Shown: positions 46,690-58,620 of the stretch, one piece after another
How the letters are laid out: every line of letters starts with the position of its first letter
Numbering within the stretch: the stretch's first letter is position 1
Origin: Dryomyza anilis
Lineage: Eukaryota; Arthropoda; Insecta; Diptera; Dryomyzidae
Assembly: GCA_951804985.1 (NCBI GenBank)
Contig: OX638130.1
Location: forward strand, 120,417,593-120,481,592
DNA: 64,000 bases
Direction: 5' to 3'
Notes under the pieces: generated by a model
Database searches by the model: none
Told to the model about the DNA's origin: nothing
The model's input: only the letters and a program-made list of their open reading frames with translations
Translations under genes and position numbers: made by a program

Positions 46690-48430
46690 AAATCCCATTT
46701 CGGATTAAAATTTTAGCAATTTGTTTATGGAGATTATTAATGATTCATTTTTCAGGCATTTTCCAACTGGCATTGATTTATGAGTAGGGCTTAAACAAAG
46801 CAATACGTCAAGTTCCAACTTGCGATCTAAATTGTATAAAAATTTCACTTCTATCGAATTTGTGTTTACGTGGTTCCAGAATTCTATTTTTATATACAAA
46901 AGTAAATGAAACAAATCCAATTCGTTACAGTTCATTGAAATGAATTGAATTTTACTGTTGTTGATGAATATTAGAATTTCGATTGAAAGTGAATTTGAAA
47001 ATATATCTAAATTTGTATACTGATTCAAATACTGATATTTAATAAGAATAAAATTGACATTTACACTACTATTCCAGAAATATTTGATTCTGATGATAAA
47101 TAGAAATTTGTAAATCGAAGTTTTTCAAATATTATGGAAATAGATATTATTGCGGACGAGTAGAAAATAAAATATGATACAAAAAATACATTTTTTTGTT
47201 AAATATATTTCAAAAAAATGTTTTGTTAAACTTTTTTTAACCTTTCTAATATTCCATTTCGTTTGCTACGTTTTGTTTAATATTACAACCCATATTTTTA
47301 AAATTTCCAAACATTTGTTATAAATGTTACATTTGTTATAAATATTATGTACTATGTCCACTTGACTTTAGTTATATGTTTTTTTTTATTTATTCTCCCA
47401 ATACATTACCAAGGCAACACCCTTTTGTGAAAATGACTCATACCATTTACCGCACCCATGGTCATTGCATACTATTTCGATAAAAAAAAGTCCTTTTATT
47501 TGTAAATGGTAAAGTAATTATAATAGTTGTAAGGGTGTCAAGTAACCCCATTTATAGTGAAAAATAACCCGGCCAAAAGGGGCTATAAATTGAGGAGTTC
47601 ATTTCCAAAACGTGCTATGTGAAATGAAGATAGGTTTACTAAAACCTGAATTACTTGTACTTTATGGTAGAATCAAATTGGATCAAAGGTATTTTAAATT
47701 CCTAGTAATTTCCTTATCTTGATAGTATATTCACTTTTTTAAAATAATATTTTTTGGACCGAATTTTTAAAATAAAGTCATTTTATTTTTAAGTGGATAG
47801 CACGTTTTGGAAATGAGTTCTTCAATTGTTCTTTTTTTTGTTTAGTAAAAAAGTTATAAACTACAGAAAGTTTTGTATAATCATCGATTCAGTTCAGAAT
47901 GAATTCAGTTAATTAATATTATTTTTTATTGGTTTTTCTTTACAAATTATGTGAATCAGTAACACTTTATAAATTCTTTCAAAAGCTTTCAATAAAAACG
48001 CAAAGTAATATTCTCATGTATCAGACGTATAAATTTTGCAAATATTAATCACAATATTCAGCCAAGAATAAGTAATCATATTGAATTGGTTTTTATTCAT
48101 AATATATGATTAAAGTAAAAATCAATTATTATGATTAATTGAATAAAATCATGTGTATGTTACTCATAATTAATGTATAATATTTTAAAAAGACATATTA
48201 TGATTTATTAAACATAATTCATGATGCCAAATAGCCGGCATACTCAAAAACAAACTCTAATTATGCTGAATTAAGTGAAAAATATCGCATTTAAAGTTGC
48301 AATACGTCAATGGGAATGGACCACTAGGAAGGAATCGAACATTAAAATAAAAAAACGAGGAAATGCCTTAATATACCTTAATTTATTAGTCTTTTAAAAT
48401 TCACATTTATTTTAAAATGACACACTTATT
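46690..48430. other. AT-rich spacer with an inverted-repeat element
   Basis: 47593-47627 (GAGTTCATTTCCAAAACGTG) and its inverse at 47793-47827 (CACGTTTTGGAAATGAGTTC) form the ends of a MITE-like unit of about 240 bp. The rest is AT-rich with no gene. Confidence 0.5.
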
Positions 48431-48680
48431 CACTCACTTCCCCGTATGTCATTCGTATCGATATCGTTACGAGATCAATGCGAGTAGATGGAGAAACCAC
48501 ACGATATCGGACCCGTTCTCGTAACGATCGAGCGTCAAATTGAACATAGATGGTAGGTAGATATCGGAACGTCCTGTCGGAGTTTTCTCGGTACGAGAAA
48601 ATTTTCGAAATCACAACGATATCGATGAAAAAAATTATCAAAATTCGAGATTGCTGCGAAAAATATTACGATATCAGTTT
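48431..48680. repeat. CG-containing inverted-repeat cluster
   Basis: ATCGTTACGAGA (48463-48474) and its exact inverse TCTCGTAACGAT (48517-48528) flank a 42-bp spacer. A further perfect palindrome, TTTTCTCG-gta-CGAGAAAA, lies at 48583-48601, and ACGATATC words recur around both. Probably a small palindromic element or a structured regulatory site. Identity unknown. Confidence 0.55.
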
Positions 48681-48769
48681 GATAAATGTATAGAATTTAC
48701 AAAAACTTTACTTAAGAAATTCACTCTAAATATTAATTTTAGCACTTTGCACCGACTTTGAATCAATTT

Positions 48770-50208
48770 CAGTCTTGCCAGTCTTGATCCGTGGATGCTA
48801 CTCACACGCATAGCATAGCTTCTGGATCATTAAAAACAAGCTTACGAGTGAAATTAGTTGATTGCTCAATTTTCATGCCCATTATATCGGGATCAGTTTT
48901 TGTTTAGTCTTCGTCATGCGGCATGGCACAGCGCGATCATTTAATTGAAAAACACATAAAATTTGCAACATTGTTTCGTGGTCGATGACTGGATGGGATG
49001 CTTGATTTCGAAATAACTAAAGACCAGAAATAATAAAAACAAGACCCAGTCAGTCCAAGGCTGCTATGAGCGATCAACGATTGGAGTTCTTGTTGTAAAT
49101 GACGGTTGGTCCGCTGTTTATTGATTTTTAATGGAAGTCTAAATTTGCGCGGAAATATTTCTTTGATGCCACAAGTACTGTGAGAAAATTAATGCTGTTC
49201 GTTGTGCTGAACAGAGAAAGTGTAAAATATATAATATCCGGTGTTTCAATTAAAATTCTTGCAATTTTAATAGAATTCATTGAGTTTCAGGAATTTGGCA
49301 CAGCGTATATTTAGTATTCCAAGAAACTAAATATAACATACAAAATAATATCCATCGATCGATCAATCAATCAAACCATCCATCAGCTAGTATTTTGTAG
49401 CTCTTGACGTAGGTGTTAATTTGACCAAATTTGGCAATAAAATTTTGATGGATGTCTGGTTGACGCCTTAGTCTCAACAAGTTAACTAAGTGTTGACCTA
49501 AAATACAACTAATTAACGACAACGTCGAAAAAGGTGTCGAATTGCACACATCCAACATATACAGACGAGGCCTTCGTCGAAGGACTCACTGCAGGACAGT
49601 CTGTTGGTCCGCTGTCTCTCGGTCCTAATCTTATTAGTGCGCAATTTTAAGCAGTTCTACACGCGCGTCTTCCAATTAAGCGTCGTCAAAACACATATTC
49701 CATCCTCGACATACCCAGTGTGAGTAGCATAAAAACCATTAATCACTCGCTTAACTGTGTTTAAATGTGCAAAAAAACCAAAAAAAATCGTTTCAAATTG
49801 GTGCGAAAAAACAAACCTCGTCCAACTAAATCGAAAAAAGGTGCGAAGTGTTTCACACCATTCATTACCTGCCTAAAAGAGCCCTCGTTATTGTGTTTCT
49901 ATGAAGCACAAAACATCACACCTTGGCAAACTTAATCCTGTGCCTCATCATTCTCCTCCTTCTGCGCGACCTCTATTTGGACGCCCCTTGTGACTCGCTT
50001 CAGTTCTCTCAACACGAGTTTTAAATTTATGCCCAGTGCATGAAATTTGCACGCTATGCTAGTTTTATGCGTTGGCGCCTTCGTCAAATGGTCATTGAAC
50101 AGGGGCCACGCCTATCTTTGAGTTATTGTTGCTAAATATCGGTTATAGCTTTTAATGACGGCGCCGTGGCTGTCACAAGGTGGCCACACTCCTCAATGCC
50201 GTGTCTAC
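48770..50208. other. Unique island, candidate regulatory DNA
   Basis: Non-repetitive DNA with good complexity. It contains TTACCTG (CAGGTAA on minus, 49865-49871), a CCTTCG-t-CGAAGG palindrome near 49571 and a GC-rich 50090-50200. Frames are short and unconvincing. About 18-20 kb upstream of scute. Confidence 0.35.
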
Positions 50209-50935
50209 CATTACAGCGTAAAATTACGCTTAAATTTGAACAACCCACATATGTAACTTTTCAAGTGATCTTTAATAATAAAAGCATCGTATTTGTTTAA
50301 GGTTTGGGGTGAATACTTTGTATTTATATTTTTAATAGGATATATTATGTCAGAAGGACTTTCTTATCAGTTATGATTAATATATGCATCAAATCTAGAG
50401 TTTCATATGCAGCAAACATATATTATCTAAATCGCAAATGTTTTAGTTATTGAAACGTTTGAGAAACGAAAAACGGTTGCGACAAACAATTCTCTCTTAT
50501 TACTTAGTAGTAATATTAGTTCCAAGAAACATCACAAAAAACACTTGTTTTCTTTGCAGAAAAGTCAATTGTACATTACAGCATAAAATTACTCTTAAGT
50601 TCAAGAACCCTCATATGTAAGGATTCCTCTATGTTTGTGATCTTTAGTAGTAAAAGTATAGTATGCATTTAATCTTTTCGTTTAATATTTTGTATATACA
50701 TCTTTTTTTATTATAATGATGTCAGAACGAATATTTTTATAAGAAACGTATAACATTTACATCAAATCTAGAGTTTCAGATGCTGCAAACATTTATTTTG
50801 TTAATAGCAAACGTTTACATAATTGATTCGTTTGAGTAACAAACAACGATTATAACAAACACTACTCACTAATTGTGTCGTACATCAAAAAATCCGCTTG
50901 TTTCCTGTAAAGAAAACATGTGACGATATTTAGTT
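50209..50935. repeat. Diverged tandem duplication, 365-bp unit
   Basis: Unit 1 starts CATTACAGCGTAAAATTAC at 50209 and unit 2 starts CATTACAGCATAAAATTAC at 50574. Shared landmarks follow in order: 'catatgtaa', 'gatctttaat/gtag', 'gatttatgtcaga', 'catcaaatctagagtttca', 'tgcaaacat' and 'cgtttgag'. Clearly homologous but well diverged. Confidence 0.8.
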
Positions 50936-51298
50936 GCTGCAAATAAACTCGTACTTTATAAACATTTTTTTATTTGGCGTATAATAGTAATTAGAATATT
51001 CAAATAAAACTTTTTCATGCAAAGTATAATCAATTATCGTAATAAATATTAGTATTTACAGAAATAAACTTTTCGTTCCTCTCAACTATTAAGTCTATCA
51101 TAATAGTCATAACTTAAACTCCTTAAGTTTATACTAAAACTTATTAAGAACAAATTTAAAAAATTTAAAGAGTGTATATGAAAATATAACCAGTGCCAAC
51201 GTAATATGTTAGTTCCATGTGTAAAACATACATAGTTTATAAATTCCTTTCTCGAAATACTGATGAACAAATTCATGAACAAGAGAAACATATTGTTT
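50936..51298. other. AT-rich spacer, nothing recognised
   Basis: No gene or repeat identified. Confidence 0.4.
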
Positions 51299-52589
51299 AC
51301 AGAAAAAAGTAGTCTTCGTATTTATGAATTTCGTTCTTCAAACCACTCATTCATTGTATTGAAGAACGATTCATAATATTGATAACTGCAATAGATCAAT
51401 GCTATGTATTCATTATCAATTTGATGAGTGACTGAAAAAGTGTTTTTTCAATATGGTGAAGTGTATGTGAAGTATTCATTTCATCATATTAATGAACAAA
51501 TACGTAAAATACAACATGTAGGTACATCATATTGGAAAATGCTGTTCATCGAACGAAATAAACCAATAAAAATATTTATTTTTCGTAAATTTTTTGCCAT
51601 ACTTCTTAGTTTTCAAGTAGTTCTCTCTCATTTTTTTCTCATATAATGCTAGCTGGACATGCATAAATTAGAAAAATGTTTTAAAATATATTTGTTTGTA
51701 AATACTACTTTTAAAAAATAAATATTTAAAATAAAAAAAAATTGAAAAGAATATTTTTTTTTTATTTTTTATTTGAAAAATATTTTTTTTCATACACACT
51801 TATTTAAAAAAAAAAATTGTTTTCACCTTTTTATTTTTTTCGTAGAAACAACATTTTAAGGACATTTTTTTCGATTTTTATTTTCGAAAACCAAATTTTT
51901 AAAAATACATCACTTAGTTTAAAAAAATATTTTAATCAATCAAACAGTATTTAATAATTATGTAACATAAACATTTAGTAATTATAAATACATAAATGTG
52001 TAAATTAAGACAAATTTTTGTGTTTAAAAACATCATATTGAACATTAAAAACGTTATATTGCAATTCAATGAATGCAACTTCCATTTGGCGAATCTGGCA
52101 GTCGGTTAAAAATTGCATAATATTTATGAATAAAAGTATCATATTGAAGAATTTTTTAGAAAATAATTCAAAAAAGTGTTGTTGTACAAATTTTATTTAA
52201 AAAATAACAAAAAAAAATTGGAAAAAAAAATTTCAAACAAAAAATTGACCGAAAACATTTTTTTTTTTCGAAAAAAAATGTCCGAAAATATTTTTTTTTT
52301 TTGAAAATAATTGTCCGAAAAAATATTTTTTTTAAAAAAAAAATGTTTCAAAAAAAAAATATTCGAAGAAAAAGATTGACGTACATTTTTTTTACAATTC
52401 ATCATATTTAAGAACTCCTTTGCAAGAATTACAGAGCGTTCATCATATTCATCAGTATGATGTATATTTTTTGTTTGTGTTAGATTATAATTCAATGAAT
52501 GAAATCTTCCATTTGATGAATATGGAGTCGGTGCAAAATTTCATATTATTTATGAATAAAAGTATCATACTGAAGAATTTTTTCTGTGT
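51299..52589. mobile_element. Repeat family A, near full-length copy
   Basis: It starts ACAGAAAAAAGTAGTC and ends GAATTTTTTCTGTGT. The left part matches the 9.6 and 43.1 kb copies (inverse). The core is A/T homopolymer-rich with repeated 'ttttttcgaaa'-like words. No transposase. Confidence 0.75.
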
Positions 52590-52937
52590 AGTGTTGTTCA
52601 TGTTCTTGCATCGGTAGATCAAATTTTGTATTGCAGGGTAGATATTGTACTTGCTCTTGCTGCAAGAGTCTACCATTTTATGAACGAAAAATAAAATCAA
52701 TATTCGTTCATAATCTTGATAAATAAAAATGTCCAGCCTAATTCTAAATAAATATTCCCACTAATTATTAATACTATTTTTTAGAATTGGGCTAATTATG
52801 TTCCTGCGAATTTTTCGAATTTATTGTTCTCGGATGCCCGTTCCACAGGCCGGATACTTGCTGGTGTTTCTGCTTTGTACGTAGGTTCTTGTACCATAAG
52901 GTTTAGTTAGTTTGCTAATCAGAACTCGCAAACATTT
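52590..52937. other. Spacer, nothing recognised
   Basis: Short AT-rich stretch with a modestly GC-richer patch (52800-52910). No gene. Confidence 0.4.
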
Positions 52938-53662
52938 TTATACCCTACACTAAGAGTGAAAGGGTATATTCAATTTGGTACGCCGTTAGTAACACCCTGA
53001 AAAAAGCATCTCCGGTATGAAAAAGTATATATATTCTTGATCAGCATGACCTCCTGAGTCGATTTAGCGATGTCTGTCCGTCTGCCTGTCTGTCTGTCCG
53101 TCTGTCCTTCTGTCTGTCTGTTGAAATCACGATTTCAGAAAAAGTTGAAGAGCTAGAGCAATGAAACTTTAGATTTAGATTACTTATATATCTAGTCTGT
53201 CTGAACAAGAAAATTGGCATTATCGGTCTATTGTGACCTGAGAACCGATTACCTATGTTCAAATACCTCATATAAAATTTACATCTATAAATCTATTTTA
53301 CTGTATACGGTCTTAGGTAAACTTTTTTGGTCAAATATATATTGACATTTTGCTCAAATACATGAAAATAATGTTTTCCAACGAAACGATTTGTGGTTCC
53401 CAAAAAAAAAATCGAAATTCGGTATACCTACCCATTTGTAAATATAGGTATCAAATGAAAGAAAATTCTTCAGGGATGGAAAGTTTGTAGTTATTTTCAG
53501 GATTCGTATACCCTGGTGACCTATATACCACTTTCAATGGTAACCACACATATGTGTAGGGTATTTATAGTCGGCTTTGACCGACATTGCTTTTGATAAT
53601 CTTAACTATCATAATAACACCAAATTTAAAATTTCCTATGTGATCTAACCTTTCCAACTAGT
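52938..53662 (+). mobile_element. Interspersed repeat with TATACCC/GGGTAT ends, copy 2
   Basis: Same order as 24372-25018: TATACCCTACACTAAGAG start, 'gtctgtctgtccgtctgtcc' run and GTAGGGTATTTATAGTCGGC near the end. It is slightly longer in the middle. No coding. Confidence 0.8.
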
Positions 53663-55234
53663 TTTTTTCGTTTGCTTTTTAAAATCATGTATCCAAATTC
53701 CATTCGGCTATGACTTTTAACTCATTTACGTTTCCAAAAATGGAAATAACAATTGCAATTTCTACAATTACAATCACTTGAAGTGACGTGATAACCGAAG
53801 CCATTTCTCAGAAAATAAAACCAATACTTATCACATGCATTTTCTGAAAACTCACACGCAACACCATTGATTACTTCTCTCGATCAACTGCAATATTTAC
53901 CTCCGTCTCAGATAAAACTGCAATAGTGAACAAAGTGTGTATTTGAGCATCCACTTCAATACACACACCTCAAGAAGCCTCAAGGATCAAAAATGAAATA
54001 CGCGCAACCGCATAGCGCTCAAGTTACCACCAAGTCAACGTTTACATATTTGCCAAACATAAACTTTGAGCCGAACAATAGCGAAACCCATAATATTTAG
54101 ACACAAACATGTTACAAGTCCTTGCAGAAATGCTATTGTTTTCCAGGAATTTCCAACACCAAACCAAAATGTAAATCTTATACCACAACGCTAGAAAATG
54201 TAGGTAAAACTACGAAGTATATGAGAGATTTTGGTATAAATCACGCCTGAGGGCACTAGCACAAAGCATTGCCGAATTTTAAATTCGGTCTCTTTTTTTG
54301 TAGGTATTACAAAATCTACTTAAAACTGCGGTTAACCATGATTTTCTGCTTTGCCTCTAAGCTGCACATATGAGTTGGACGGTGCAACCTAAACGGCTTA
54401 CTTAGTATTTGCGCAGATCCGATATCTGTGAACAGGATTTAGTATTATCAGCCCGTGATCAGCTCGGCGATAAGCAGCACTAGCTAAACATACCTATTGA
54501 TTTTTTTTTTAATTTGCATAATTTGTGCGGTACACCTATTATTTGTTTATGCAAATGCTTAACTGATCTTAATGTGTGTTCCATGGATGATGAGATTTCA
54601 ATTATATGCTTAACTAGTTTTTTGGTTTTTCTAGTTGGATGTTCTAAAAAAAAAAGATTTTACTCTTCCTAATCTCAATCATAACCTTCAAAGTTTTAGC
54701 ATGTAGCACTTGTTGGTCTCTCCACCTCCTTCAGATTTAACATTTTAATCAGCAATTTTAATTATGCTTTTAATGCCCCGATTTTATTATCCTTGATTTG
54801 ACTCACATTTTGAACTTGGTTGTCCCGTGTCCCAGTGGTGGCAATCGTTGCTGGACTTTCATGTTAAATTAATTCTTATATTGTTCGCCAAAACTGTTCG
54901 AATGCGAGCGAATCGTGCTGTGTCCTCGCATCGTAAACGTCGTTTACGGTGGCGGCACATATGATGATCGTTTTTATGACCCTCCAAATGACTTAATTTT
55001 CAGACATTCATATACGCCGGGAGTTTTATGTTCCTGCTGCTCTGTAGGTAATATCTGGGCAACATTGTAAGTGTTTGATTGTCGCTCTGGCGGAGATAAC
55101 AAGCTGTTTTATGATATCTGCATATATATCGCATATAATTATGAATATTGAATATGCAAAAGAAAAAAATATACCACAAAGTTGAAATAAGCAGCGTATA
55201 TTAGATCGGGAAACTAAATTATTGAGTACAACAG
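53663..55234. other. Unique island, candidate regulatory DNA
   Basis: Non-repetitive. It contains a perfect palindrome CGTAAACG-t-CGTTTACG (54932-54948) within a GC-rich block (54890-55040), an ATGCAAAT octamer near 54528 and several GATC words (54416-54460). No credible frame. Confidence 0.35.
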
Positions 55235-55580
55235 CATTAAAGAGCCCTACCTTACTTGGGAGATGATCAGGAACAGCTCATATTGTTCATATGACTGATC
55301 GGGTTCCTCATCACAAACTTTTCCTAATTTCAAATAGGCAGGCCGATATCTCGGCATCATCCCGACACCCCGGAATTATTTTTTGAGAATATACGACATT
55401 ATTTCGGGGCGACAATTTGAGATGTGTTTGTTTGTACTTCCAATAGAGGCATCTTCAGTTTAATGCTGAATTCGTACGGCGAGGATGAGAGTTAAGCCAC
55501 ATAGTTCCAATAAGCAACGAATGCATAATGTGTATTGTATCTGGAGTCTACCCATTAAGCAATTTAGGAGCGCTCTGAAA
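55235..55580. repeat. Diverged direct repeat, left copy
   Basis: Shares the order 'gggttcct', 'ccgatatctc', 'cggaattat', 'gaatat(a)cgacatta', 'cttcagtttaatgc/accgaattcg' and 'taagccaca' with 56595-56960. It includes a patch like SINE family 1 (agtttaatgctgaattcgta). It flanks the tandem array to its right. Origin unclear. Confidence 0.65.
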
Positions 55581-56080
55581 TTGGAGTCCTAAAGGAGATC
55601 AATTTTTGACTCATCATTAGACTCATAAAAGTTCTATATTTTAGAATGTTTTAGGAACGCTCCAAAATTTGACTCATAAAAGAGTCATGATCGCTTTAGG
55701 AGCCCCCTCAAATCAAACTCATAAAGTCATCAAATTTAAGAGTGTTTTAGGAGCACTCAGAAAAGGGAGTCATAAAAGTATCTTATTTGAAATCAAATGA
55801 AACATAATAAAATATTAGTGTAAAATCAACAGACAAACCTACTTATTAAATGAATTTTTTGAAGTGAATGCATTTTCTCACGGATATCTGGACTAAGATA
55901 AACATGAACATGTACTATGTTAGATTAATTTCAGACACATTCTATATTTCTGAAGAAAGAAAAACTCCAAAAATGAAGCAATTTTGGTGTCTGGAAATTA
56001 TCAAAAATGTGAATGTTTTAAGAATATTTAAAATGATCCAAAATACTCGTGCCATTTTAGGATCTTTTCATGCTCACATA
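55581..56080. repeat. Degenerate units of the flanking tandem repeat
   Basis: The words 'ttttaggagcgctc', 'gactcataaaag' and 'gggagtcataaaag' recur irregularly, resembling the 115-bp units that follow but strongly diverged. 55800-56000 is AT-rich. No gene. Confidence 0.5.
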
Positions 56081-56540
56081 TGAGTGTTTTAGGAGTAATA
56101 AAAGTATCAGAAATATGAGGGTTTTTGGACTCATAAAATGGTGCCATCTACCCAGGGGTTGGGAGCCTTTTTGGGCTCTTTTTAGATCTCATATATGAGT
56201 GTTTTAGGAGTAATAAAAGTGTCAGAAATATGAAGAATTTTGGGCTTATAAAATGGTTTTCTCTACCCAGGGGTTGGGAGTCTTTATGGGCTCTTTCAAG
56301 TGCTCATTAATGAGTATTTAAGGAGTAATAAAAGTGTCAGAAATATGAAAATGTTTGGGCTTATAAAATGGTGCTCTGTACCCAGGGGTTGGGAGTCTTT
56401 ATGGGCTCTTTCAAGTGCTCATTAATGAGTATTTAAGGAGTAATAAAAGTGTCAGAAATATGAGGGTTTTTGGGCTCATAAAATGGGGCCCTCTACTTAG
56501 GAGTCGGGAGCCTTTTTGGACTCTTTTAAGTGCTCATATA
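56081..56540. repeat. Tandem repeat, exactly 115 bp x 4
   Basis: The unit start TGAGTRTTTWAGGAGTAATA recurs at 56081, 56196, 56311 and 56426, and the next TGAGGG is at 56541, so the period is exactly 115 bp. Each unit contains 'aaaagtrtcagaaatatga', 'tcataaaatgg', 'ctacccaggggttgggag' and 'gctcat'. Units differ by scattered substitutions with no net length change. Confidence 0.92.
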
Positions 56541-56594
56541 TGAGGGTAACACTCATGAGTCTTAAAAGACTCAAAATGTTTGCTGGAGAAATTG

Positions 56595-56960
56595 TTGCGC
56601 ACACAACAGCTCTGAAAAACCTAGACATAGCAGAAATTAACCGGGAGCAGAAATAAAGCGGGTTCTTTATCACGACCCTTTAACAGTTTCTCCTAGGGAG
56701 ACCGAGATATCTTTCACCATTCCCTAAATCGGGAATTATAATATTATTCAAAGGATTTCTTAAGAATATATGACATTATTACTTCGTGACGACGATTTTA
56801 TAATTTTTTTACATATACTCCAAAGGGACCTTCAGTTTAATACCGAATTCGAACGGCGAGGATAAGAGGTAAGCCACAAAGTTGTAATAAACATCGAATG
56901 CATTACGTGTATTAGTTCTCAAGTCTGAATTGTTGAGCAAAACAGCTCTGAAATTAGTCA
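56595..56960. repeat. Diverged direct repeat, right copy
   Basis: Right-hand partner of 55235-55580 (see there), in the same orientation. The pair brackets the 115-bp array, which suggests either a composite element or duplication of a segment containing the array seed. Confidence 0.65.
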
Positions 56961-56964
56961 CATT

Positions 56965-57500
56965 ACAAATAAACTACACTATTTACAAATGTAATTCAGT
57001 AAAGATCAATTGAAATTTGAGAAATTCCATTTAAAATTCAAAAGACATTAATTAAAATTCAAAATTCCATTTAAAATTCAAAAGACATCAATTGAAATTC
57101 AGAAATTTCATTTGAAATTCAAAAGACATCAATTGAAATTCAGAAATTTCATTTTAAATTCAAAAGACATCAATTGAAATTAAAAAATTCTATTTGAAAT
57201 TCAGAAGACATCAATTGAATTTCAGAAATTTCCATTAGAAATTCATAAATTTCATTTAATATTCAGAAATTTCCATTTGATATTCAGAAATGTCCATTTG
57301 AAATTCAGAGGTTTCCATTTGAAATTCAGAAATTTGCATTTGAAATTCAGAAATTTCCATTTGAAATTCAGAAATTTTCATTTGAAATTCAGGAAATTTC
57401 ATTTGATATTCTGAAATTTCCATTTGATATTCAGAAATGTTCATTTGAAATTCAGAAAATGTCCATTTGAAATTCAGAATTTTCCATTTGAAATTTAAAT
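56965..57500. mobile_element. Minisatellite-bearing element, one orientation
   Basis: The left end CTACACTATTTACAAATG matches the terminal repeats of 35195-35690. It is then built of 'aaattcaaaagacatcaatt' units followed by TTTGAAATTCAGAAATTTCC units (about 20-21 bp). The right terminal repeat is missing. The repeated 'EFQMEIS' frame on the minus strand is a by-product of the 21-bp unit. Confidence 0.78.
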
Positions 57501-58135
57501 CGTCTAATCCTGTTTTATAAAGTCCTTTGACAGGTGATAGATTCGAGCACAAAGTGTGACAACAACAGTCAACATAATGACATATGCAACCAGCGATTAC
57601 AAAAGATTCTTCTATTTTTATAGACACTTCGCGCACATTTTCTCGGCGACGTTTTAACGCCTTCGAAAGGTGCTGTTGCTGCTTATATCAAAGCGCTTAT
57701 CAATCACGACTTGAAAAGGGTTCAACGTTGGATCCTTTTTTTTCTGAAGTGTCCTGCCTAGATCGAAACGGAAACAAAATACATATCGCAGTACACACAC
57801 ACACAGAACGCATCGAATGGCAGCAAAGGTGCAACACGAGCCCGCGCGCCCATTAGACATCGTCTGCGGCGACGGCGCACTTCCCGATTTGTGTGCTAAT
57901 ATTTGCTCACGTTGCTGTGCATTTTGCGCAGCGGCAGCAGCTGTATTTCGAGTAACAAATATTAGAAAACCCTCGACACTGCATTCCGTGGCACTCCAAT
58001 TTATTGCCGCACTATGAAGGACTTTGACAAACATTGACGTATGTCAAAAAAAAGGGCAGATGATGCATTTCGAAACATGCGATATATGTGACGGTATGTG
58101 TGGTAGTCAGGAAATATAAAATCAGAGGGTATTTG
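57501..58135. other. Unique island with a proneural-type E-box, candidate enhancer
   Basis: Non-repetitive, GC-richer DNA. It contains GCAGCTGT (57937-57944), a perfect GCAGSTGK E-box, inside a GCAGCGGCAGCAG run, and an ACAGGTGA near 57534. Short alanine-rich frames are due to the triplet run. Confidence 0.4.
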
Positions 58136-58620
58136 ATTAGAATATTCGAAAAAAATATTAATTTGCTGATTTAATTTTTAAGATTTTCATAATTTAAAAG
58201 TTATAATTGCGGTAAACGCCAAAAACTCGGGATTTAATTTATTTTAATTTCAAATCGAGATTTTTGTAGACAAAAGTTATGAAACTTTTATATATGAAAC
58301 TATATTAGTTGTGACAACCAACCCATCGTTCTTTTTTTTTTCTTCTCCATCTAAAGTTAAAATATTTTTGAAATATTTTTATTGTATTTTCAATTCAGTG
58401 TTTTCGATACGATTTTCATGTGAATAAAAAATAGAAATTATAATTTATAAAAATATGATTAAAGTTTTATTGACAATTTGCTTAAAAAATCTTTGTTTTA
58501 ACAGTACTTTCGAAAATCCCTTCAAAAACATATTTTAATCTCTTCAAATCTTGAAATAATCATATCTGAATAATCATTTCAAGATCACTCAAAAATATCG
58601 CATGACAAAAAGTCATCATT
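58136..58620. other. AT-rich spacer, nothing recognised
   Basis: No gene or repeat identified. Confidence 0.4.

Noticed and set aside
57256..57636. 126-residue frame with EFQMEIS repeats
   Set aside because: Direct product of the 21-bp minisatellite. No conserved domain.
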